From contig CM043966.1 in NCBI GenBank assembly GCA_014529385.2, forward strand, positions 110,682,048 to 110,746,047: a DNA stretch of 64,000 nucleotides, given 5' to 3'. A program made the position numbers and the translations under genes. The notes below the pieces were generated by a model. It worked only from the letters and a program-made list of their open reading frames with translations. It made no database searches and was not told the DNA's origin. This DNA comes from Adiantum capillus-veneris (Eukaryota; Streptophyta; Polypodiopsida; Polypodiales; Pteridaceae). Shown here piece by piece: positions 46,601 through 56,474 of this stretch. Each line of letters begins with the position of its first letter. Position 1 is the stretch's first letter.

Positions 46601-47296
46601 CTATAATTACATTTGGTATTTTATTTAACTATACAAAGTTAGATGAGACACTTACTTAGATAAACTATCATAATTCTAATTTTGAAATTATTTCTTAACA
46701 TAAAACTACAATATAAAAACTCCTAATATAAGTTTGTGCCAAAGAATCAATGTTAAGATGAATTTTTTTTACATCAAGTATATGCTTTAAAAGTTCACTC
46801 AAAGGTTAATTTAAAGACGGTGTCTCAAAAAAAGGAGGTTTTTAAAAACACCATTTGATGTGAATAATACGCATTGTATACATTGATTTGTCAAAATAGT
46901 ATAACGTATAAACATAAAGATTACCACCAACTTGACAGTTTCATAAAAATGATGGTCTTCATCGCATATACAATAAAAGACTAACTAGAAAGAGTATGAT
47001 ATCTCCAAGATTGAGGGTGTTCAAAAAACACCGTTTTGTAAGACTACCAAATGTCAAGAAATTTTGATTGTTTGGATCACTTAATAAAGACAATTAATAA
47101 GAAGAAAAAGTTAACAATACCATAGAAGCATCAAACAATGAAACCAAAGAACTTGAATGAGAGAAGTCTCCTGAAAATAGGATGCACTTCATTAAAAAAC
47201 CAGCTTAAAGATGTTTCAAGATATCCCACAACATTTCATCAAGTACACATTGACAAATACTTGGTAGATGCTATTTAGAATACTTAACTAGTACAC
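46601..47296. other. Non-coding between repeat cluster A and the FCP1-like gene
   Basis: AT-rich, no supported gene; probably 3' flank of the minus-strand gene that ends at 47297. Confidence 0.5.
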
Positions 47297-48078
47297 TTAA
47301 AATGGCCTCCTTCTCTTGAGATTTTGAGTCCTTTGAGACATATAACATTTCATTACATAGTGAGTCTCAGGATCAGGATGGAACATTACAAAATTTCTTA
47401 TGGTATAGTCTCTCTTGTATTTAGCATACAACCATCCACATAACCATGGAACAATTTCATCTTTTAAAAAACTTTGAAGCAATTGAGTAGGTTGTTCCAA
47501 AACTTTGGAAAAATCATATAAGTTCCTTGCATATTCCACATCACTCGATATGGACTATCATCAAATATTATAGTGTTGTCCCCGTCTAAATAATCAAATA
47601 GCTTCCATATGGTCGAAAGATTTTTGTGATAGGCTCTTTTGTAACCGATCATGAAATTTGAATTTTGGCAACACTGGTTATCCATAATCATCTTGAATTT
47701 GTGACTTTGTGTAGGAAAACAGGTCTTGATTATGTGTTGAGCTTTTTGTAAATGATGGCAGCTCCAAATCCAAACCTCAAAGAACTCAAAGAAAAATCTT
47801 AAGAAATACTCTTCTTCTGGACGCACCACATACACCTCATTGTTATCTTCTACAATGCACATGTACTTGGTCCAAGTTGGCCTTGATTGAAGCTCAAATG
47901 TTGCAAGAAGCACACCCTCTAAATCCAAGATAAGCGTTCTTTTGTCCTGTTTGAAAGATGTTGGTAGATAATGAAACCATTGCTCTTGGTTTGAATGTGA
48001 TATTTGATGTAATATGAAAGGGAGCTCCTCTATTTTGTGATAATCTAATAGCAAAACATTTTTTCTTAGAAGCCCTGA
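47297..48078 (-). pseudogene. FCP1/NIF-type (HAD) phosphatase-like gene, copy B
   Basis: Minus-strand exon following a CATTTCAG acceptor (intron end at 48079). The HAD motif I region is RTLILDLEGVLLATFE: the first Asp is present, the second position of DxD is Glu. Then PEEEYFLRFFFEFFEVWIWS (typical ..FL.FL...FEV.IWS), a CQNSNFMIGYKRAYHKNLS insert and TIIFDDSPYRV (motif III/IV DD). Near 47530 a one-base shift leads to LYDFSKVLEQPTQLLQSFL and DEIVPWLCGWLYAKYK, ending at 47297. FCP1 relatives dephosphorylate proteins such as RNA polymerase II CTD. The Glu substitution and frameshift suggest lost activity, or a sequence error for the shift. About 260 codons. Confidence 0.7.
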
Positions 48079-48124
48079 AATGATTTTAAAAAAAAAGTTA
48101 ATATAGAGATATTAAGTGTGTTAA

Positions 48125-48310
48125 ACACCTTAGGGACATAGGGTGCTAATTTGTGGTTACACTTAGTAAGTCCTATGCAAGAACACATGCCAAACTATGA
48201 CCCTATGGCCTCAGATTCATAGGGTGTTGAGACCATAAAGTGAAATTCCCCAAGGACATATAGGGTGAGATTTGACCTTATGAGCATGTAGATTGTCCTT
48301 GATGGCACAG
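48125..48310. repeat. Palindromic repeat cluster B (small)
   Basis: A few degenerate units (ACCCTATGGCCTCAG, GACATAGGGTG) immediately upstream, on the minus strand, of the acceptor of FCP1-like copy B. Bases 48311-48544 are AT-rich and featureless. Confidence 0.75.
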
Positions 48311-48544
48311 TGAACTCAAATTTCAAAGAAAACAACTATAAAAGCTTTTAAAAAAAAGAGCATTTGGCACATGAAACTCAGAAGTTACTTATAGTATTGA
48401 AAGAAAATTTAAAAAACTATTAATCATTTACATCTTCATATATCTTGAAACCCTGAGCACTCTAACAAAGTCTCTGAGTACATAAAGATCTTTGTAAATG
48501 ACAAAATGTTACAAAACATTGCTCCATCATTTCTTGATATAGGG

Positions 48545-49930
48545 CTATTTGAGATCATACTGAATTTTTAGATGCTTTATATAATTCTTGGCTTCATGTA
48601 CTTTGATCACAGGCTCCTTGTATCCCAATTTTTGGGCAAGCATGATTGCTTTTGTACCTTTCAAGGCTGATAATGATTTGATATTCTTTAAGACCCTTAC
48701 TTTTTCTCGATCACGTGCTGAAAGTTTCATGTCTTGACTTCGAGTGGACATTCCACTAGTGCTAGATGTTGTAACTTTCTCATCGTGAAGAGGACGAGAA
48801 ACTTCTGGTAGTCTTCCCGTGGAGTAGGTTTTTCCTAGAAAAATTAGATTTCTGTCCTCCCACTCTGCAACAACCTTGTGTATACGGTTATAAAGCTCAT
48901 GACCTTGAGCAATGGGTGCTTGTCCATATAAATGAGACCCTGTAACTGTGCGAATGTCATTAACATGATTGAGAGCTTTGATATATGGTAGCAGCTCCCC
49001 AAGGAGGATATTATCCTCCTCATCATCCACATTAAATGATGGTGGAAAAATACAATTCAATGCAAGATTCACACATCTATTTAATGGTTCATGATCTACA
49101 AGAAGCAATCTTCTTGCATCAAGCCCAAATTTTGATGATGCAATAGTCGGCGGTTTGAAAAAGTGCTTCTACTCCTGGATTATCTAAGCGAGTGATCCTT
49201 GATTCTACGCATGTTTGACATTGGCTTTGCCCCCAGATCATAAAGAATGGAAATTTTTCTTTAGCTTCCTTTTCTAAAATCTTGATGATGTCCACAACAT
49301 GCATGTCATTAGCAGCTGACCATATCCCTACATTGAAATTGCTAAATAGAGCCTTTTAAAACTCAATGCATCCTGGACGAAGAACAATATGCTCATGTCC
49401 AAACTTTAAGCTCTTCATTTTCTTGGACTTTTGCCAACATCTCCTTCGGAACAATCCACACAAGCTCACTATTATAGTCAACATTGGTTTGTTGGTGGAT
49501 GGAAGGTCTGAATCACCATGCACTTCGATTTCCAAATCCTGGGGTGCTAAAATATTTGTGTTGGATTCTCCTTCTGGCGTTGCACATGTTCTGGAACTTC
49601 CATTGCCTTCTACTTCCATTGTGGTGTCATGCAATCCAATTCCCAACTCTTGGGCTACTAGAATATTTTCATTGGATTCTTCTTCTTCCCTTGCACATGT
49701 TCTGGAACTTTCACTGTCTTCTTTCATTGGATTACTCTTTAAATTTATCTCCAGTCATTGTAGCAGTTGACCTTCAAAGACTTGTAGATTCTTGTCATCT
49801 TCGTCAGAAACTCTTTGGTTGACATGGAGATTGATAGAATCTTTCTCAGTAGGGTCAATGGCATTAGAATCCTCTATATCAACAATCTCGAGTAAAACTT
49901 TGTCAGCCACCATGTCTTGTTGAAGGACTG
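48545..49930 (-). pseudogene. FCP1/NIF-type phosphatase-like gene, copy A
   Basis: Follows an AAACTTGCAG acceptor (intron end about 49931). The frame runs from VLQQDMVADKVLLEIVDIED through a TGA (49755) into a 35-residue tandem repeat (SSRTCAREEEESNENILV, SSRTCATPEGESNTNILA), then MLTIIVSLCGLFRRRC, where motif I Asp residues are missing, HIVLRPGCIEF-TAA (49356), FNVGIWSAANDMHVVDI and FFMIWGQSQCQTC. A frameshift near 49120 gives ARRLLLVDHEPLNRCVNLAL, CIFPPSFNVDDEEDN, LLPYIKALNHVNDIRTV, YGQAPIAQGHELY. The tail is basic. Order and motifs fit the FCP1 homology domain, with catalytic residues eroded. Inactive as a phosphatase in this form. Confidence 0.7.
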
Positions 49931-49954
49931 CAAGTTTAAAGAACACATAATTTT

Positions 49955-51660
49955 AGATGCCATGGGTTGTCATAGGGCCACAAGATGCCCTCTATGAGCA
50001 CTAGTTAGAAACCATATATGCTTTATGGGCCACAAGGTCTTCCTCTTATGCTAGTAAGAAACCCTTTATGCTACATGCTGTCACTCTATGGCCTTTGGGC
50101 CAAAGGGTGCCCTTTGTGCTAGTAACAGATCCTCTATGCTCTATGTTTGCACCCTATGGACCTAGGGCCACAAGGTACCTTGTATGATAGTAAGAAATCC
50201 TCTATTCTCTATGTTTTGCACCCTATGGACCTAGGGCCACAAGGTAGCCTCTATGCTAGTAAGAAATACTTTATGCTCAATATTGAAACCCTATGGCCCC
50301 AAGGCCATAGGATGTCCTCTATGCTAGTAAGAAAAACCTCTACGCTCTATGTCGGCACCCTATGAAGATTTGAGGGCCACAAGGTACCCTTTATAATGCT
50401 ACTAAGAAACCTTGTCTACATTTGCAACCTACAGCCCTCGGGCCATAGGGTGCATCAAATGGCTCCTAGGCCACATGGTGCCCTCTATGCTAGAAAGGAA
50501 ACCTCTGCGCTCTACATTGACACTCAATGGCCCCAAGGCCATAGGGTGACCCGTACGCCTAGTATAAAACCATTGAAACTCTATATTAGAATCTAAAGAC
50601 CGTAGGCCACAAGGTGAGCTCTATGTTAGTAAGAAACCATCTAAACTCTATGTTGGTAGCCTATGGCCCAAAGGCCATAGGTAAGCAAGGTACCTATTAG
50701 GAGCAATCCCCACAAAGACCACCTTATGGCCCCATGGTGATTTAGTGGCCTAGGTGCCCTTCTTATGACTCTTTTATTTTGGTATCATATGGCCCCAGGG
50801 AAATAAGGCTATCACTCTATGCTATCAAAAAACCGTTTATGCTGTTTGTTGGAATCATATGGCCGCAAGGCCATAGGGTGCTCTGTTATGCTAGCAAGAA
50901 ACCCTCCATGCTATATGTTGCACCCTATGGAAACCAATGGACACGGGTGTCCTCCATGATAGTAAGAAACCCTCTATGCTCTAAGTTTACACCCCATTTG
51001 ATTATGTTGACACCCTATGGCCCTGCGGCCATAGGGTGCTCCCTAGGGCCACAAGGTGCCCTTCAACTTAGGAAGAGACCCTTTATGCCCTAAATTGGTA
51101 CTCTTTGGCCTCAGGGTCATAGGGTGCCTTCTATGCTAGTAGGATACATTATATGGTCTAGGTTTCCACTCTATAGTGTAGGACTAAAAGTTTGCTCTAT
51201 GAAGAAACCATGTATACTATATGTTGGCAGTGTATGGCCCTAGGGATAGAAGGAAGCCCTAGGGCTATAGGTTGTCCTCTATGCTACTATCATATGGTCC
51301 AAGGGCTAGATAGTGACCAAGGTATCATGTGTGTGAGAATTCTCTACTATATATACAAAAACCACTTTATGGCACTATGGCGTCCCAAGGGCAACAAGGT
51401 GCTATAAAAAGCCCTCTATGCTTTATGTTGGCACCCTAGGTCCCAAGGCCATAGGGCGGTGTTTATGCTAGTAACATTTCCTCTATGCACTGTGTTTACG
51501 TGTATACTTATAAGAAGCCATTTATGCACTATGTTGGCATCTTATGACCCTAGATCCATAAGATGTCCTCTATGGTAAAAGAGAAATTGTACATGGGATA
51601 TGATGGCATCCTATGGTCCTAGGGCCATAGGGTGTCCTCTATGCTAGCAAAATGTGTAAG
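49955..51660. repeat. Palindromic repeat cluster C
   Basis: About 1.7 kb of units of roughly 60-70 bases: CACCCTATGGCC, variable centre, GGCCATAGGGTG, CCTCTATGCTAGTAAGAAA, CCCTCTATGCTCTATGTTGG. It starts about 25 bases beyond the acceptor of FCP1-like copy A. Confidence 0.9.
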
Positions 51661-51825
51661 CTAAAAAATGCGATAAATATGCAACACGATATACAAAATT
51701 GAATCATTATCATACATCATACATTTGTTGCTTTACCACACAGTTGAAGGGGTCTTCAAATATCATCATAACATTCAAAAATTTAAATCAAAATTTCAAG
51801 TACTTTAATTCACAAATGCATTGAT

Positions 51826-52200
51826 CTGTTGGTGGATGGAAGGTCCGGCTCACCATGCACTTTGATTTACAAATCCTGAGGGGCAAAAGTATTTGTGCTG
51901 GATTCTCCTTATGGCATTACACATGTTTTGGAACTTGCATTGCCTTGTACTTCCAATTTACAAACGTAAACAATGGTTATACATTATACAATCATTTCTT
52001 TGCAATAAACTTTGATACAATGTTTCGATTGCTACATTCCTGAGGGACAAAAGTATTTGTGCTGGATTCTCCTTATGGCATTGCACATGTTTTGGAACTT
52101 GCATTGCCTTCTACTTCCAATTTACAAACTTAAACAATGGTTATACATTATACAATCATTTCTTTGCAATAAACCTTGATACAATGTTCCGATTGCTACA
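51826..52200. repeat. Partial copy of FCP1-like gene A segment, then tandemly duplicated
   Basis: 51832-51957 matches 49490-49620 (TGTTGGTGGATGGAAGGTC, CACCATGCACTT, TTTGTG-TGGATTCTCCTT, GCACATGTT-TGGAACTT). A 164-base segment (CTGAGGGGCAAAAGTATTTG to the next) is then repeated at 51877 and 52041. Same orientation as the parent. Confidence 0.8.
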
Positions 52201-52760
52201 TGACAAGCTAAAAAGTTCTACTAGTCCTAGCTTCTCTCTATTGAAAAAAATTAAAGATATAAATTCCAATTCTCTGCATCATCTAGAAGAGAAACAAAAT
52301 CATAGTTTGGAACAAAATACTCGCACTTTATATCTTTGAATAAAATCTTGTTACAATCAAAGAACTAGATCTTCACATAATCCAAAGGACAAATGCTTCA
52401 ATAACCATTTATACTCGATGTTTACTATCTAAGCAAATAATTGGCATTTACAACAAATGTTGAATATATGTTTAATCTAGTTAGTTGCAATGCAAAGATA
52501 ATTATTTCAAACGCTTAAACCATCGATTCACAATAGAAGAACTTACACCCAACAAAAAATGATCATACATCAATTGTTCAAACTCTCATTTTGGAATTTT
52601 GAGGACTAAATACTTTTTAGTTTTTTCTAGCTTATTTCATTCTCAGTAGAATATTAAACCTTAATCACAAGATAAGAAATATATGTCCCTAATGTATATG
52701 GACACAAGATATAAGGCCAATGAAAAATGTTCTTGAAACACTTAAAGAGTCTTTAGGTGA
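52201..52760. other. No supported gene
   Basis: AT-rich, featureless on both strands; separates the duplicated segment from repeat cluster D. Confidence 0.5.
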
Positions 52761-52764
52761 CCTA

Positions 52765-53375
52765 GAATAACCAACCTATGGTCTAAAGGCCATAGGGTGT
52801 CATGTGATGTTTTATAAGATGTGTCCATAAGAGCTAGGTGATTTGCATCCATGGGGTGATTTAAGTGCCCCTGTGGAGATTCTATGTCACCACCCTATGG
52901 CCCTAAGGCCTTAGGGTATCCCAAATGCTCTTGGATAACTTATGTTTCCTTTTAGAATAGCCCAAATACTCATGTGCCCGTTTAGAGACTTTATGTAATC
53001 TCTCTATATACATAAGATTGTAGGATAGCTGTGTTGACACCCTATGGCCTTAAGGTTGTAGACTAGCCCAAATGCTTATGTGGCCTTTTAAAGACTCTAT
53101 GTAATCACCCTATATCCGTAAGATTGTAGGGTAGCCAAATGATTTTGGGGGATTCTATGTTGACACCCTATGGGCCTAAGGCTATAGAGTATCCCAGATG
53201 CTTATCTGCCCTTTTAGAGACTCGGTGTAATCACCCTACATCTGTAAGGTTGTTGGGTATCCCATTTTCTGTTGGGGGATTCTATGGCCCTAGGGCCATA
53301 GGGTGTCATGTCTACAAAGAACTCTATGATCCTCAAGTCTGCAAAGAACTCTATGATCCTCAAGTCATAGTGTAT
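52765..53375. repeat. Palindromic repeat cluster D
   Basis: Units with TTCTATGTTGACACCCTATGG and GGCCATAGGGTGTC, plus a linker GTAATCACCCTATATC-GTAAG-TTGTAGGGTA. One almost full palindrome at about 53281-53304 (CTATGGCCCTAGGGCCATAG). Ends about 310 bases from the stop of the 53.7-56.4 kb gene. Confidence 0.85.
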
Positions 53376-53685
53376 TCTTCCCAAACCTCATATGATCAAT
53401 TAACTTTAAAGTATTACATAATATATCTTATGAACATGAATAAATGTAGAATTCTATTTACCAAAACATGTCCATATAATATCATACACTTAAGTCTAAT
53501 TCATTTATTGTGAAAAAACTCAAACTCACAAGTTCACATTTTTTCAAAGAAAATAAATTGAGAACAATAACGAGCCAAACATCATTTTTTTTAACATCAT
53601 GGGCAGATTTGAGATGGGAAAAATAAAATAAAATGACAACAATAATAATCTAAATATCAGTAATGTAATATCATGGGTGGCTAGC
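53376..53685. other. 3' flank of the ParB-like gene
   Basis: AT-rich (AATAAAATAAAATGAC and similar); likely 3' untranslated or flank. No gene. Confidence 0.4.
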
Positions 53686-56423
53686 TTAACCTGTTTCCTG
53701 TAGACTTTCTAGAATGGCCTCAGCACTTGCATCCAATGGTTCTTCAATTTCTTCTTCCTTTGAATCCTTGGCATTGACTTTCTCTGTGTTATCCACACAT
53801 ACCCACCCTCTAAGATCAAGGTCTTCTTCCACTATGGAATGACAAAGAGATTCCAATTGCGTCATTTGATCACTACTACATGCAACTGATATCACCTTTC
53901 TCTGTTGTTGGAGTGCCTCTTTAGTCCCATAGCCTAATGAGAAGATGTCTATCACTCGATCATCCTCTTTGAGACAGATGCATTTGATTTCACGACGTAC
54001 AAAAAAGGATTTGGCCGTGGTCACAGCATCATACTCGTCGTCATTGATGCAGAGAGTATGCATTGGCTCCAACAATGACTCTTTAACACTAGAGTAGTTG
54101 GTGTACTGCTCTCCTTGACTGAAAAATGCCCAAACCCCAAAAACTACTTCGCAAAGAGCACATGTTTGGATGGTCTCTGATCCCATTAAGGAGATCAAAG
54201 GTAGAACGTGCATTTCATACCATTTAGCTTTTTCAGAAATTGCCTTCTCTAGGGAAGCAGCATGCTGATACTTGACTAAGCCGACAATCAAAAACTATGA
54301 TGGTTGATGTGCTACCCCACATACTCCATCAATTACTTTACCAAATTGGGCAGCACTCCAACCACTAGATGTAAGACTTTTGTGTGTTGTGTCTATGATG
54401 CAAACACCAACACAAATTTTAGAGCTATTCTCACTGCCGAGAAACTCAATGCCTTCCAAATTCTTTCCAACACACTTGATTGTCCATGGTAAAATGAATT
54501 GCAAACTAGAAGTGCCATTCTTTTGTGCAATGATCCACTGCACATATCCCCTAGTGATCTCAGAAATTGGCTCTTTCTCCTTTCCTTTTTGTAGTAGGAG
54601 ATTTAGCCATTGCGTACAACTCGTGAAGAGAGATTTGTAAATCTCATCTGAAATGTTATAATGAGACTTAAATTTATCCCATGAAGTAACTGCTATTGGT
54701 GATGGATCTATATCTTTAAATGCCATCAACATTTGAGGCTCAAAAACCCTGGTCTTCTTTAAGACCGTTGCACGTGCAGTGAGATCGAGCATGCCCGCTT
54801 GTTGACGTGGTTGCTTCACTAAGCAAATCTTCTCATCTGCCAGCTCTTGTTGTAGTAGCTTGAGATCATTATCTTCTAAACCATCTAGGCATCTAAAGGT
54901 TGTTATGCTTGGTTGTCGCCCACGAGAACTTGATGTCTGATGCTTCTCCAAGATGTGTATCCACTGATCATATATTTCATCATCGTACATGACCATGTGT
55001 GCTTCTTTGTTGGCAAATGATTTATGGTTGAACACGATGTTCGCCACATTTACAAAGGCCTTCAAAATAAAGAAAAGAAAATTAACCTTATTTCAAGACA
55101 TATTTGTAACAAAAACAAGCGTAGGGAAGTGGAACTTACATCCCAACCTGCTCGACTTGGATGACCAACAGAAACACCTGCCTTGGGTTTTGTTGGTTTA
55201 GAATATGCAATCCATTGACTACGGCCATGCTTTAAGACCTCCACATAAGGCTGGTGTTTCATTGCTGTTATTCTCTCCATGTTCTCCATTCTGGAAATTC
55301 GAACAGCAAACTCTTTCGGAGCGTCTACCACTATCCTTGCAATTCTAAACTTGTAGAACTCTTTTCTCAAAGCATACTTAGTGCTGTTGTTACGCAAAAA
55401 AGCTCTAGCCGCTATGATGGAATGCTGACCAGCTAGAATCCAGTAGTGGTATGTTGATAGCTTGTCTCCATGCACTTCAGCTGTTTGTAAAGGCATTTTT
55501 GTAATTGGGTTATACGGCATCAAGTCTGCTGCACTGGAGACTGGCCTAGAGTGCCCTGTAAATTGCTTCAAGAGATATTTCACATATACATCTGACAATG
55601 GTCTGCATCTATAGCCTTCTGGTGCAAGGTTGCATTGCTCAACTGGGATCAATTGGGTAAATTGTACACCAAATTTAAAATAGTGGTCAATTCCGACGTA
55701 TCCATCCAGCCCACTCTTAGAAGTTTTGGCAACTTCTTTATCAAGATCTTTTTCTTTGGGCTGTATAATAGAGTCCAACACAGCTAAGGATGCTGAGTCC
55801 ACAACCACTGCCACTGAGGGGGTTCCAACTGTTAGGGTTGCAAGTCCACTAGAATCTCCTGCTTCTTGAGTATGTAAGGGTATAACTGAAAGATTTTCTT
55901 CGGCCACATTTCCACTATTTTCTCCAAGTGAGGGAGTCTGACTCTCCTTGAGCGTCTTAGATTGATTTGTTGTACCTGTGTCTTCATTCTTTCGCTTCTT
56001 ATTCTTCTTTGTGCTGCTCAATTTACCTAAATATTGATTGACTTTCTTAAAGCCCTCAATATATAAGTCTATAAAGTTCTCACTTGGAGTGTCGTCTTGA
56101 AGCTCCACCCACCCTGCTTTTGTCATTGTCACTCCTTCATAATCAACCTTCACCAATTTTTGAGCAAAGGCCATAGGCTCCAACAAGTAGGAGTCACCAT
56201 TGAGTAGTTTTACTCCAAGGCATGGAGAAATTTCAAGATCTGAACAATCTTTCTTTATCTCCTTGACAATACCACAATCCTTGAAGGGCAATTTCTCTTT
56301 ATCTTGAAAGAACAAGTGGACTTTCTCATCACTTCCACCATTTGGTAAGTGAAAATCTAGATACCAAGAACTTGGTGTTGAGCCTGTTGCATCAACTGAC
56401 TTTGACTTTCTCTTCTGAGACAT
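53686..56423 (-). CDS. Uncharacterised two-exon gene with ParB/sulfiredoxin-like motif; one in-frame TAG
   Basis: Exon 1 56423-55140 (428 codons), intron 55060-55139 (GTAAGT...TTGAAG, 80 bases, joins GWD to AFVNVANIVF in frame), exon 2 55059-53686. Start chosen at MSQKRKSKS, right after a TTTTTACAG acceptor-like site. Domains: residues 1-135 folded, unknown; 139-146 basic KKNKKRKN (NLS-like); 150-240 Ser/Thr-rich linker; 260-345 resembles the ParB/Srx fold, with YRCRPLSDVYVKYLLKQF and, near 328-340, WILAGQHSIIAAR, the GxxH/R..AA box; 345-680 no known domain; the C-terminus is acidic (KEEEIEEPLD). TAG at codon 683 (54297-54295) is followed by 202 more sense codons of similar quality. Either a recently broken gene or a sequence error. 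No family name is assigned. Confidence 0.7.
55060..55139 (-). other. Intron of the ParB-like gene
   Basis: Donor GGGAT/GTAAGT, acceptor TTTTGAAG/GCC. Phase 0, AT-rich, 80 bases; the acceptor has AAG instead of CAG. Removing it leaves one continuous reading frame. Confidence 0.8.
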
Positions 56424-56474
56424 TTTCTGTAAAAAGAATGACATATATTTAGACAAGATGGATATTATTACATC

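Noticed and set aside
50147-51407. Plus-strand ORFs with repeated MLYVRNPLY- and GPRAIGC-like phrases
   Set aside because: Translations of the palindromic repeat array; the same phrases recur at 46.2, 53.1, 56.6, 58.6 and 60.6 kb as frames drift.
53686-56423. TAG recoded as an amino acid in the ParB-like gene
   Set aside because: Other nearby genes also carry random TGA, TAA and TAG breaks, so ordinary decay or error is simpler.
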